Of a stretch of 64,000 nt of DNA, positions 10,003-17,931 are shown piece by piece. The position numbers and the translations under genes were made by a program. Origin of the DNA: Actinomyces denticolens (GTDB lineage: Bacteria > Actinomycetota > Actinomycetes > Actinomycetales > Actinomycetaceae); contig NZ_MVIW01000003.1 of the NCBI RefSeq assembly GCF_002072185.1, positions 1-64,000 of the forward strand. Reading direction: 5' to 3'. The stretch's first letter is position 1. Each line of letters begins with the position of its first letter. The notes beneath the pieces are model-generated. The model was not told the DNA's origin. It saw only the letters and a program-made list of their open reading frames with translations, and did no database searches.

Positions 10003-11048
10003 GAGTTCTCCTTGGCGGTCGCGGTGGTTCCGGCGGCGGTCCGGGTACCGCCGGCGGGCCCCTGGGTGAGGGCGAGGAAGACGGAGTCGAGGCTGGGACG
10101 GTCCACGGCGAAGGAGACCGGCGGCAGCCCGGCGTCGCGCAGGGCTGCCAGGACGTCGGCGGCGGCGCTCGCATCGGTGATCGGGGTGTGGAGCCGGCCT
10201 GCCCTCATCACCGGTGCGGCGCTCGGGCCCAGGACATGGGCGATGATCTCGGCGGTTCGCTCACCCGCGGGGTCGGATGCGGGGGCGAGCACGAGTGTCG
10301 AGGTGCCGATGCGGTCCTTGAGCTCGTCGGCCGTGCCCTCGGCGATCATGCGCCCGTGGTCGATGATGCCGATGCGGTCGGCGAGGCGGTCGGCCTCCTC
10401 CAGGTACTGGGTGGTCAGCAGCACCGTGGTGCCCAGGGCGACTAGGTCCTCGACGACGCCCCACATCTGCTCACGAGTGCGGGGGTCCAGCCCGGTGGTG
10501 GGCTCGTCGAGGAAGACGAGCGGCGGGGCGGCCACCATGGAGACGGCCAGGTCGAGGCGGCGCCGCATGCCCCCCGAGTAGTCGCGAACGAGGCGGCGCC
10601 CGGCCTGAGTGAGCCCGAAGGCCTCGAGGAGCTCATCGGCCCGACGGCGGGCGGCGACGCGGCTCATACCGGTCAGTCGGGCGAAGAGCCGCAGGTTCTC
10701 CCGCCCGGTGAGGGCCTCGTCGACGCTCGCGTACTGGCCCGCGACGCCGATGGCGCTGCGCACCCGGTGGGGCTCGGCGACAAGGTCGTGCCCCATGATG
10801 CAGGCCCGCCCGCCGGTGGGGCGCAGGAGCGTCGTGAGCATCTTGAGGGCGGTCGACTTCCCCGCGCCGTTAGGCCCGAGGAGGCCGTAGACGGTGCCGG
10901 CGGGGACCATCAGGTCGAGGTGGTCGACGGCGGTGAGGGAACCGAATCGCCTTGTCAGGCCGTGAGTCTCGATGGCCGGTGGGGCCGCCCTCCCAGGAGT
11001 GGGCCCCGGGCGGGCGGGTGGTGTCGCTGGTGTCTGTTCTCCGCTCAT
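9999..11048 (-). CDS. ABC exporter ATPase (DrrA-like)
   Basis: This 349-aa ATPase powers the permease encoded downstream. It shows Walker A GPNGAGKST, Q-loop GQYASVDEALTG, signature YSGGMRRRLDLA, Walker B PLVFLDEPTTGLD and a switch-region TTQYLEEADRLADRIGIIDHG. It has the DrrA-type C-terminal extension of about 90 residues. The start ATG is preceded by CACGCT at 6 bp and by two GTGAAAG heptamers over the -35 region, consistent with a leaderless, activator-dependent promoter. This is the first gene of a two-gene operon. Confidence 0.92.
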   Translation of the reverse strand: MSGEQTPATPPARPGPTPGRAAPPAIETHGLTRRFGSLTAVDHLDLMVPAGTVYGLLGPNGAGKSTALKMLTTLLRPTGGRACIMGHDLVAEPHRVRSAIGVAGQYASVDEALTGRENLRLFARLTGMSRVAARRRADELLEAFGLTQAGRRLVRDYSGGMRRRLDLAVSMVAAPPLVFLDEPTTGLDPRTREQMWGVVEDLVALGTTVLLTTQYLEEADRLADRIGIIDHGRMIAEGTADELKDRIGTSTLVLAPASDPAGERTAEIIAHVLGPSAAPVMRAGRLHTPITDASAAADVLAALRDAGLPPVSFAVDRPSLDSVFLALTQGPAGGTRTAAGTTATAKENS

Positions 11049-11054
11049 GGCCGC

Positions 11055-11060
11055 AGCGTG
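11055..11060 (-). promoter_or_regulatory. -10-like box of exporter operon
   Basis: CACGCT on the minus strand, 6 bp from the ATG of the exporter ATPase. It deviates from TAnnnT at the first base, which would suit an activator-dependent promoter. Confidence 0.4.
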
Positions 11061-11070
11061 CGGGACCGCG

Positions 11071-11088
11071 CTTTCACGACACTTTCAC
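11071..11088 (-). promoter_or_regulatory. SARP-type heptamer direct repeats
   Basis: Two perfect GTGAAAG heptamers on the minus strand (11082-11088 and 11071-11077) lie 11 bp apart, centre to centre. The proximal copy ends 10 bp from the -10-like box, so the pair overlaps the -35 position. SARP/AfsR-family activators bind heptamer direct repeats at 11-bp pitch close to -10, and a SARP-type gene is the next locus downstream. A weaker third copy (CGGACAG) sits one further 11-bp step upstream. The assignment to this regulator is inference. Confidence 0.5.
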
Positions 11089-11128
11089 CGAGCTGTCCGT
11101 GCCAAACGCGCCGCGCGCCCGCGCGGCG

Positions 11129-11134
11129 TAGTCT
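11129..11134 (+). promoter_or_regulatory. -10 box of leaderless deacetylase promoter
   Basis: TAGTCT, 7 bp before the ATG at 11142. There is no ribosome-binding site. Confidence 0.55.
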
Positions 11135-11141
11135 CTGCCCC

Positions 11142-12074
11142 ATGACCCCGCTCCCCGCTCCCCCATCGGATTCGCCCGTTCGCGCGCCGGAGGAGGTCCA
11201 GGCCGACGCGTCAGAGGAGGGGGCGCGCCCAGCCGCGCAGGAGGCCGAGGCGGACCGAGGCGGTGCTGTTGCGCGCTCCTCGCGCCGCCGGGCGCTGAGG
11301 GTGGCCGGCGCGCTCGCCGCGGGCACGATCGGCGCTGCGGCCGGAGCAGCGGCCGCCCACTGGCACGACGGGCGCCGCTCCCCCACGTTCCGCGTTGCCG
11401 CGCTGCCGACGGACGACTCCGGGCACCGCGCGGTGTCCACGACCTTCCGGGCGGCGCCGGGCACGGGGTCGGTGGCCCTCACCTTCGATGATGGCCCCGA
11501 TCCCCGCTGGACCCCGGTGGTCCTCGACATGCTCTCCCGCCTGGGGGCCAGGGCAACCTTCTTCGTGCTGGGAGAGGCCGCCCGGGCCCACCCCGATCTC
11601 ATCGCCCGTGAGACGGCCGAAGGGCACGAGGTCGCCATCCACAATTGGGTCCACACGGACGTCTACGGCGCCTCGCCGGATGAACTCGGCCGGGATATCG
11701 ACCGGACGATCGAGGCGATCACCTCAGCCGGGGCGCCCAAGCCATCGCTCTGGAGACCCCCGTACGGGCGCGTCGACGCCGTCGCCCTGGCCACCGCCGC
11801 TGACCGGGGCCTGGACCTGGTGCTCTGGAGCCTGCACACCCCGGGCGCCGCGGCGGCCAAGGATGTGGGACAGGCCGCGCAGGACGGGGCGATCATCCTG
11901 TGCCACGATGGCCGTAGCCAGCCGTACACCGAGCTCATGGAGGAGATGGGCCGATCCGTGGAGCGGATCCAGTCCCGTGGCCTGCGCGTCGTCAGCGCCG
12001 GAGAACTGCTCGCGGGCAGCAGCGGATCGTTCAAGTCCCCGGCACTCATCGAGAGGGGAACCGGGGCGTCTTGA
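11142..12074 (+). CDS. Polysaccharide deacetylase (NodB family), exported
   Basis: This 310-aa NodB-fold carbohydrate esterase would remove acetyl groups from cell-wall peptidoglycan or another surface glycan. The N-terminus has an Ala/Glu-rich stretch, then SRRRALRVAG followed by an Ala/Gly hydrophobic run at about residues 45-70. This resembles a twin-arginine signal or a membrane anchor. The catalytic core has motif 1 TFDDGPD (metal/base Asp pair), motif 2 HNWVH (metal His pair), motif 3 RPPYG and a late ILCHDG (motif 5). All key residues for an active enzyme are present. It is divergent from the exporter operon across a 93-bp promoter region. Confidence 0.9.
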   Translation: MTPLPAPPSDSPVRAPEEVQADASEEGARPAAQEAEADRGGAVARSSRRRALRVAGALAAGTIGAAAGAAAAHWHDGRRSPTFRVAALPTDDSGHRAVSTTFRAAPGTGSVALTFDDGPDPRWTPVVLDMLSRLGARATFFVLGEAARAHPDLIARETAEGHEVAIHNWVHTDVYGASPDELGRDIDRTIEAITSAGAPKPSLWRPPYGRVDAVALATAADRGLDLVLWSLHTPGAAAAKDVGQAAQDGAIILCHDGRSQPYTELMEEMGRSVERIQSRGLRVVSAGELLAGSSGSFKSPALIERGTGAS

Positions 12075-12148
12075 GCAGCGGTGGACCGTCGAGGGCAGAG
12101 CTCCTCACAGCGCCTTCGACGGCCGAGCCCCACGAGTTCACTGCGGAG

Positions 12149-12221
12149 TACCCCGTACCGGATTTGAACCGGTGCTGCCGCCGTGAGAGGGCGGTGTCCT
12201 GGGCCGCTAGACGAACGGGGC
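12149..12221 (-). tRNA. tRNA-Glu (CTC), copy 2
   Basis: 73-nt cloverleaf. Acceptor GCCCCGT pairs with ACGGGGT (G-T closing pair). The anticodon stem CCGCC/GGCGG holds loop CTCTCAC, giving anticodon CTC. The T-arm contains GGTTCAAATCC. No CCA is encoded. The sequence is identical to the copy 104 bp upstream in transcription. Confidence 0.95.
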
Positions 12222-12252
12222 GTGTGGACCGGCGGCCTGGTGGCCGCTTGAG

Positions 12253-12325
12253 TACCCCGTACCGGATTTGAACCGGTGCTGCCGCCGTGAGAGGGCGGTG
12301 TCCTGGGCCGCTAGACGAACGGGGC
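12253..12325 (-). tRNA. tRNA-Glu (CTC), copy 1
   Basis: Identical 73-nt gene to the neighbouring tRNA-Glu. The identity continues a few bases past the 3' end (GAGTA on the plus strand), which points to a tandem duplication of about 104 bp. Confidence 0.95.
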
Positions 12326-12362
12326 GCAGTTCTTCAACTGTGTGGTGAGCTCACGCTCTCCG

Positions 12363-12434
12363 CTGGGGTACCAGGACTCGAACCTAGAATGGATGAACCA
12401 GAATCACCTGTGTTGCCAATTACACCATACCCCA
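12363..12434 (-). tRNA. tRNA-Gln (CTG)
   Basis: 72-nt cloverleaf. Acceptor TGGGGTA/TACCCCA, D-arm GTGTAATTGGCAACAC, anticodon stem GGTGA/TCATC around loop TTCTGGT, giving anticodon CTG. Discriminator base is G. It is the first gene of a Gln-Glu-Glu tRNA cluster lying about 1.1 kb from gltX. Confidence 0.94.
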
Positions 12435-12632
12435 AAGCAGGTGACCCCGGACCGGCGAGCCGATCGGGGCAGCGGGAAGAAATCTACACGTGCTCCCCCT
12501 CGCTGTCGAATCGTGGACGCGTGAACGCCACCACAGCACCATCGGCGGCCGCCGGCGGCCATCGGCAGCAACTGACCCGCTGCCGGACAGTCCTCACCAT
12601 GGCGGGCGGTACCCCGCGCCTCCGGGAGTCCC

Positions 12633-12638
12633 TAGAAT
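12633..12638 (+). promoter_or_regulatory. Possible -10 box of lipoprotein gene
   Basis: TAGAAT lies 34 bp upstream of the ATG at 12673. A clear GGAGG follows at 12662-12666. The rest of the 12435-12672 gap shows no gene. Confidence 0.4.
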
Positions 12639-12672
12639 CAAGGGGACCCCCTCCCGGTCCCGGAGGTATCGA

Positions 12673-13452
12673 ATGATCCGTCACATGCCCCTCATCCACA
12701 CCGCGAGCGGCGGGCACCGCATGGCCCGGGCCATCGTCATCACCGCGTCCCTGGGCCTGTCGTTGTGCCTCGCCTCATGCTCCGGTGGCGGGAGCGCCTC
12801 CCGGACCGAGCCCTCCCAGGAGCCGACGGCGTCGTCGAGCCCCGTCGCCGTGCCAACGCTCGAGGCCCCGCCGGTGCACACTCGGAGCACGCCCGGCACT
12901 GTTCCCACGCTCAATCGGGTCCCCAACCCCGACGCGGGCTGGACGCCACCGGCGCTGAAGTTCTACAACGACGACTACTCCGTGTGGTACCAGGATGACA
13001 GCATCACCCAGCAGGACAGCGTCACGGACCAGGGCAACCTCGAGGGCTACCGCACCTATGACGGCTACTGCCTGGGCTACGTGAACAGGGACATCAGCTC
13101 CGCCTACCACCAGCAGCAGTTCGACGACGACACCTACAGCTACAACCGGGCGAGCCGCGCCGAGCCCATCGTCCACGACTTCAACAGCGAGAAGCCGGAG
13201 GAACTCGGCCTGGTCAAGGACGACGGCGGCATCATGGGTGGGTACTCGGCGCATTGGACGGGCACCACCGACTCGCAGCAGTGGAGCCAGCGCGATCTCA
13301 CCGGCTACCACTTCTCACGGGTCGTGGGCGGGGCGGGGCTGCGCTTCGATGTGTGGATCGGCTGTGAGAGCGGGCACGAGATCTCCGTCGATCAGTGGCA
13401 CACGATCCTGGGGGGCATCCGCATCGAGGGGATGGACTCCCCCGACTTGTGA
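12673..13452 (+). CDS. Secreted lipoprotein of unknown function
   Basis: This protein of up to 259 aa has a lipoprotein signal: basic start, hydrophobic AIVITASLGLSLCLAS and a lipobox LASC with the lipidated Cys near residue 36. A Ser/Pro/Thr-rich linker follows, then a Tyr/Trp/Asp-rich domain (FYNDDYSVWYQDD) with cysteines in DGYCLGY and WIGCESG that may form a disulfide. ATG 12673 is supported by GGAGG 6 bp upstream. ATG 12721 (MARAIVITAS) would give a more standard signal length. I do not recognise the family. A broken gene of similar architecture lies at 15264-16009 on the other side of gltX and may be a distant paralogue. Confidence 0.75.
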   Translation: MIRHMPLIHTASGGHRMARAIVITASLGLSLCLASCSGGGSASRTEPSQEPTASSSPVAVPTLEAPPVHTRSTPGTVPTLNRVPNPDAGWTPPALKFYNDDYSVWYQDDSITQQDSVTDQGNLEGYRTYDGYCLGYVNRDISSAYHQQQFDDDTYSYNRASRAEPIVHDFNSEKPEELGLVKDDGGIMGGYSAHWTGTTDSQQWSQRDLTGYHFSRVVGGAGLRFDVWIGCESGHEISVDQWHTILGGIRIEGMDSPDL

Positions 13453-13487
13453 GGAGCCGCAGCGGCTGAGCGGGCAGGAACGGCCGT

Positions 13488-13528
13488 GCCGCCCGTTCGC
13501 GCCGGGGCTCCCGGGCGCGACGGGCGGC
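13488..13528. terminator. Strong bidirectional hairpin
   Basis: Arms GCCGCCCG + TCGCGCC pair with GGCGCGA + CGGGCGGC, making a 15-bp stem with one bulged T and a 10-nt loop. It lies between the convergent lipoprotein and gltX genes. No T-tract is present, as is common in high-GC actinobacteria. Confidence 0.65.
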
Positions 13529-13555
13529 GCGGCCCGTTCGCGAGCAGTCCGCGTC

Positions 13556-15100
13556 TCAGGCGAGGCGCCGCCGGAGGGCTCGCAGGCGGGTCAGGGACGA
13601 GTCCGCGCCGAGGATCTCCATGGACTCGAACAGCGGCGGGGAGACCTGGCGGCCGGTGACGGCCACGCGCAGCGGCCCGAAGGCGAGGCGGGGCTTGATG
13701 CCGAGCCCATCGACGATGGCCGCGCGCAGGACCTCCTCGAGGCGCACCGTCGCCCATTCCTCGGGGCCGAGGGCCTCCAGCGCGGCGATGGCGGCGTCGA
13801 GCACCGCGGGGGCGGAGTCCTTGAGCTTGGACACGGCCTTGTCGTCGACGACGAGGGCGTCGTCACCGATGAGGAGGAAGCCGAGCATGTCGCGGCTCTC
13901 GCGCAGCAGCTGGACGCGGGTCTGGATGAGGGGGGCGGCGGCGGTGAGGATCTCCTGCTCGCGCTGGGTCAGCTCGGCGAAGGAGGGGGCGGACACGAGG
14001 GGGCGGGCCCGCCAGGCCGGGTCGGCGGGGTCCGGGTGGATGTCGCGCAGGTATGGCACGAGGCGGTCGCGGAAGTCATCCGCCCCCAGGCGCCGCACGT
14101 GCTCGGCGTTGATCGCCTCGCACTTCTTGGGGTCGAAGCGCGCGGGGTTGGGGTTGACGTCGTGGATGTCGAAGTGCTCGACGAGCTGGGCGGGGGTGAA
14201 GACGTCCTCATCCTTGCTCAGGGACCATCCGAGCAGCGCGAGGTAGTTGAGCAGGCCCTCGGGGATCATCCCGCGATAGCGGTGGATGAGGAGATTGGAC
14301 TCGGGGTCCCGCTTGGAGAGCTTCTTGTTGCCCTCCCCCATGACGTAGGGCAGGTGGCCGAACTCGGGCACGGACTGCGCGCGGCCGATCGCGATGAGAG
14401 CGCGGTACAGAACGATCTGGCGGGGCGTGGAGGACAGCAGGTCCTCGCCGCGCAGGACATGGGTGATGCCCATGGCCGCGTCGTCGACGGGGTTGACGAG
14501 AGTGTAGAGCGGGTCCCCGCCGGCGCGCACGACGACGTAGTCGGGCACGGACCCGGCCTTGAAGGTGATGGGGCCGCGCACGAGATCGGTGAAGGTGATG
14601 TCCTCGTCGGGCATGCGCATGCGCAGCACGGGTTTGCGGCCCTCGGCGCGGAAGGAGGCCCTGGCCTCCTCGGTCAGGTCCCGGTCGAAGCCGTCGTAGC
14701 CGAGCTTGGGGTCGCGCCCGGCGGCGCGGTGACGGGCCTCGATCTCCTCCGGCGTGGAGTAGGACTCGTAGAGGTAGCCCGCCTCGAGCAGCTCGGCGGC
14801 CACCTCCCGGTAAAGACCCATGCGCTGGGACTGACGGTAGGGCTCGTGGGGGCCGCCCTTGCCGACCCCCTCGTCCCAGTCCAGGCCCAGCCAGGTCAGT
14901 GAGTCGAGGATGGCGTTGAAGGACTCCTCGGAGTCGCGCGCCGCGTCGGTGTCCTCGATGCGGAAGACGAAGGTGCCGCCGGTATGGCGGGCGTGGGCCC
15001 AGTTGAACAGGCAGGTGCGGACCATGCCGACGTGGGGCGTGCCCGTGGGCGATGGGCAGAAGCGGACGCGGATGGGAGCGGGCGTGGCGGTGTCAGTCAT
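13556..15100 (-). CDS. gltX: Glutamyl-tRNA synthetase
   Basis: This 514-aa class I synthetase attaches Glu to tRNA-Glu in the cytosol. The HIGH-like motif [10 protein letters not shown] lies at residues 17-26 and the KMSKS-like KLSKRD near 260. The C-terminal anticodon-binding domain is helical and complete. Actinobacteria generally lack glutaminyl-tRNA synthetase, so this enzyme is expected to be non-discriminating and to mischarge tRNA-Gln for GatCAB amidation. The nearby tRNA-Gln/Glu/Glu cluster suits this. Start [14 protein letters not shown] was chosen because the longer in-frame extension is low-complexity. A TACGCT box lies 10 bp upstream. Confidence 0.97.
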   Translation of the reverse strand: MTDTATPAPIRVRFCPSPTGTPHVGMVRTCLFNWAHARHTGGTFVFRIEDTDAARDSEESFNAILDSLTWLGLDWDEGVGKGGPHEPYRQSQRMGLYREVAAELLEAGYLYESYSTPEEIEARHRAAGRDPKLGYDGFDRDLTEEARASFRAEGRKPVLRMRMPDEDITFTDLVRGPITFKAGSVPDYVVVRAGGDPLYTLVNPVDDAAMGITHVLRGEDLLSSTPRQIVLYRALIAIGRAQSVPEFGHLPYVMGEGNKKLSKRDPESNLLIHRYRGMIPEGLLNYLALLGWSLSKDEDVFTPAQLVEHFDIHDVNPNPARFDPKKCEAINAEHVRRLGADDFRDRLVPYLRDIHPDPADPAWRARPLVSAPSFAELTQREQEILTAAAPLIQTRVQLLRESRDMLGFLLIGDDALVVDDKAVSKLKDSAPAVLDAAIAALEALGPEEWATVRLEEVLRAAIVDGLGIKPRLAFGPLRVAVTGRQVSPPLFESMEILGADSSLTRLRALRRRLA

Positions 15101-15263
15101 GATGGGACATAGCGTAGCCCGGCCATGGGCACCCCCTCCCGGCTCCCCACCCGGATCGGAGAACAACCAGGTCGAAGGCACTTATGGGTGGTGACATCAG
15201 AGCATCCACGGCGTAACCTGCACCACACCCGCGGCAGTGCCGCTGCCACCGCAGGAGGTCGTC

Positions 15264-16009
15264 ATGTCCCATTCCCGCACCCGTATCGACTCCCGTCCAT
15301 GGCGGCGGCGCGCACTCGCCGTCGGCGCCGCACTGGCCCTGGCCTGCCCCGCCCTGGCCGCCTGCGGGGATCAGGCGCCGATCACCCGGCCTTCGGGGAC
15401 GTCCGCGCCGGGAACGCCCTCGGCGTCCACCGACGCCCCATCCACCAGCGGGTCCGGTGGCACCACTTATGATCTCCCCGGTGCCGCGATGTGACGCTTC
15501 CCCGCGAGCAAGTCCGGCTGGAACGCCGATGTGGTCGACTCCGACGGGATCTTCCAGATCAGCAACGCCAACGGATGTCATTACACCAGCAAGCAGAACG
15601 CCTTCCAGGTCACGCATTACGGCGACCGCGCGGAATCGGACCACCAGGCCGGCCAATGGGTCGCATTCCTGCAGTCCCGGCACGGCACCGTTGAGCAGGC
15701 CATCAGCGACTCCCAGCGACTAGCGACTCCATGGAGATCGGCTCCGATACCGCCCAGGGCAGCACGGAGTTCGTCAAGGTGGAGACGACCCGCACCCAGG
15801 ATGGGAGCAGGGTCCGGTCCACCACCTGGTTCCGCGTGTTCACCTCCACTCAGACGCCCACCGTCATGATGCTCTCCTACTCCTGCCCCGTGAGCGCCTA
15901 CAGCGACTCCGAACGTGACGAGCTCCTGAAGTCGACCTCGCTGTTCCAGTCGGGTCCCGCGGACATGGACCAGGTGAACCCGGACAACACGCCCGGCGGC
16001 GCCGGCTGA
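15264..16009 (+). pseudogene. Disrupted lipoprotein gene (nonsense + frameshift)
   Basis: A GGAGG site precedes ATG 15264, which opens a lipoprotein: RRRALAVGAALALACPALAAC, with lipobox LAAC. The frame stops at TGA 15492-15494, then continues in the same frame with plausible protein (DVVDSDGIFQISNANGCHY). It shifts near 15714-15730, where AGCGACT occurs three times, and resumes in another frame at MEIGSDTAQG through to a stop at 16009. Removing 8 or 17 nt of the repeat restores the frame, and one base change (TGA to CGA) removes the stop. An intact gene would encode about 240 aa. Alternatively, sequence errors could be responsible, but two independent lesions favour decay. Confidence 0.7.
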
Positions 16010-16058
16010 GGACCGCCGGGGCGCCCGGACGGCGTCAGGAGCGGGCTCGCGGCCTCCG

Positions 16059-16064
16059 TATGAT
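16059..16064 (+). promoter_or_regulatory. -10 box of leaderless aminotransferase promoter
   Basis: TATGAT, 7 bp before ATG 16072. It overlaps the alternative upstream ATG at 16060, which argues against that start. Confidence 0.5.
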
Positions 16065-16071
16065 TCGCTCC

Positions 16072-17304
16072 ATGACTCAGCCCTCCTCTCAGCCCGTCCC
16101 TGCCCCGTCCTCCTCGGAGTTCTTCGCCGCCTTCGACGCCCTGACCCCTGAGCAGGTGCGCGTCGGGGGCTCGATGAAGTGGTCCAAGCGGCCCGATACC
16201 GCGATCCCGGCCTGGGTGGCGGAGATGGATCTGGGCACGGCCCCGGCGGTGACGCAGGCCCTGCACCGCGCCGTCGACGGCGCCCGCTTCGGCTACATGC
16301 CCACGCCGGTGTGGGAGGACTGCCGCGCGGCGGTCATCGACTTCCACCGCGACTCCTTCGGCTGGGAGATCCCGGAGCGGGACATGAGCCTGCTGCCCGA
16401 CGTCCTGTCGGCGCTGCGGGCGATCATCAGCCGCCACACCCGCCCGGGCTCGCCGATCATCGTGCCCACCCCGGCGTACATGCCCTTCCTGACGATCCCG
16501 GGGACGCTGGATCGCGAGGCCATCGAGGTTCCGGCCCTGCGCGGCGACGGCGTCTCGGCCCCCGCCTGGTCCCTGGACCTGGAGGGCATCGAGGCCGCCA
16601 TGGCCGCGGGCGCCGGCCTGCTCATCCTGTGCAACCCGTGGAACCCGGTGGGCCGTGTGCTCAGCGCCGCCGAGCTCGACGCCGTCGCGGCGCTGTCAGC
16701 CAAGTACGGCGTCGTCGTGTTCACCGATGAGATCCACTCCCCCCTCGTCCTGCCCGGGAGCCCCCGGCACATCTGCTACGCCTCCCGCCCCGGCGCCGAT
16801 CCCGCCCTCACGTTCACGGCGACGGCGGCCTCGAAGGGGTGGAACATCCCGGGCCTGCGCTGCGCGCAGCTCATCGCCTCCGGCGAGGCCCGCGCGCGCT
16901 TCGACGCCGATCCGCTGTGCTCCTGCCTGCCCGGGGGCGCCTCGATCCTCGGCGTCATCGCCACGACCGCGGCCGTCTCGCAGGGGCGGGGATGGAATGA
17001 GGCGGTGCGCGAGTACCTGCGCGGCACGCTGGAGGGCATCACGGGCCGCCTGAACGCGATCGACGGCGTATCAGTCACCATGCCGGAATCCACGTACCTG
17101 GCCTGGGTGGACTTCTCGGGCGCCCTGGCCGATGGCCGGATCACCGGCGGCCCCGCCGAGTTCCTGGAGCGCGAGGCCGGGGTTTCGATGAACGAGGGCG
17201 CGACCTTCGGCTCGGACTACGCCACTTTCTGCCGCCTCAACCTGGCCACTGGGCGCGGCATCGCGGACGAGATCGCCGACCGCATCACCGCCGCCCTGGC
17301 CTGA
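16072..17304 (+). CDS. MalY/PatB-family PLP aminotransferase / C-S lyase
   Basis: This 410-aa fold-type I PLP enzyme resembles MalY/PatB cystathionine beta-lyases, which cleave C-S bonds (cystathionine to homocysteine). Typical features are the N-terminal AIPAWVAEMDL, cofactor-phosphate region, ILCNPWNPVGRVL (Asn binding PLP O3'), FTDEIHSPLVL (Asp to pyridine N) and the Schiff-base Lys in ASKGWNIPGLRCAQ near residue 254. The C-terminal FCRLNLAT contains the carboxylate-binding Arg. Full length. It may also serve as a general aminotransferase; family members cannot be separated by motif alone. It could feed homocysteine to the MmuM enzyme encoded at 30602-31579. Confidence 0.9.
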   Translation: MTQPSSQPVPAPSSSEFFAAFDALTPEQVRVGGSMKWSKRPDTAIPAWVAEMDLGTAPAVTQALHRAVDGARFGYMPTPVWEDCRAAVIDFHRDSFGWEIPERDMSLLPDVLSALRAIISRHTRPGSPIIVPTPAYMPFLTIPGTLDREAIEVPALRGDGVSAPAWSLDLEGIEAAMAAGAGLLILCNPWNPVGRVLSAAELDAVAALSAKYGVVVFTDEIHSPLVLPGSPRHICYASRPGADPALTFTATAASKGWNIPGLRCAQLIASGEARARFDADPLCSCLPGGASILGVIATTAAVSQGRGWNEAVREYLRGTLEGITGRLNAIDGVSVTMPESTYLAWVDFSGALADGRITGGPAEFLEREAGVSMNEGATFGSDYATFCRLNLATGRGIADEIADRITAALA

Positions 17305-17316
17305 CCCCGGCGCGCA

Positions 17317-17637
17317 GTGTCGGCCTACCGCTTCCAGACGTACGAGACCCCTCCCGGGACGTCGCTCAGCGTGCAACTGGGGCCATTCGACGACCGCTGC
17401 GGTATCTACGTTCTGCGCTTCGCCGACGGGGAGCAGTACGTCGGGCAGAGCGTTGACGTCGTCAATCGCTTCACAAGCCACCGGCGCCGCTGGGATGACA
17501 TCCAGGCCATCGACTTCTGCCCCATCAGCCGCGAGATCCTCGACGACGCGGAGAAGGAGACCATTCAGCTCCGCCGCGACGCGGGGGCACGACTGCGCAA
17601 CTCCGCGCTGCGGCGAGGTCACTCGCACTCGGTCTGA
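17317..17637 (+). CDS. GIY-YIG nuclease-like protein, possibly truncated
   Basis: This 106-aa protein starts at GTG 12 bp after the aminotransferase stop. It has a GIY-YIG core: GIYVLRF ... QYVGQS, the catalytic Arg in VVNRFTSHRRRW and a Glu in DDAEKETIQ. It ends abruptly in LRNSALRRGHSHSV. Related proteins usually continue after this point, so this looks shortened at its C-terminus. A further short reading frame (MRSGQSLFAKYHCDDL..., 17636-17737) overlaps its stop as TGATG and could be remnant or coupled coding sequence. Function is unknown; a nuclease role is inferred from the motif only. Confidence 0.6.
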   Translation: MSAYRFQTYETPPGTSLSVQLGPFDDRCGIYVLRFADGEQYVGQSVDVVNRFTSHRRRWDDIQAIDFCPISREILDDAEKETIQLRRDAGARLRNSALRRGHSHSV

Positions 17638-17931
17638 TGCGCTCCGGGCAGTCCCTTTTCGCGAAGTATCACTGCGACGATCTCGCCGATGACATCCTCG
17701 TCGCATTGAGTGACGCGACCAGCGCCCCATCACGCTGACGCGCGGTAGAGTGCTCCGAATTGTCGGAGGACTACGAGCCCGGATACCCCCTGTTGGTCGA
17801 GTCGGGGTCATTGCGGACGCGCCCCGGGGTTGCGGACGCGCGGCGGGGTCGCCGACGCGCTCCCGGGACACGTCCACAACCCCCGCACACGCCCACACCC
17901 TGCGGCGCGGCGCGGCGCCGCCCGCAGCGCC
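17638..17931. other. Intergenic stretch without a confident gene
   Basis: The first 100 bases hold a 33-codon frame beginning at ATG 17636 that may be a remnant of the GIY-YIG gene. The remainder carries an imperfect direct repeat (TTGCGGACGCG twice, about 20 bp apart). I see no promoter or RNA gene. Confidence 0.35.

Noticed and set aside
12071-12676. Open frames across the tRNA-Gln/Glu region
   Set aside because: They run through tRNA genes and lack ribosome sites.
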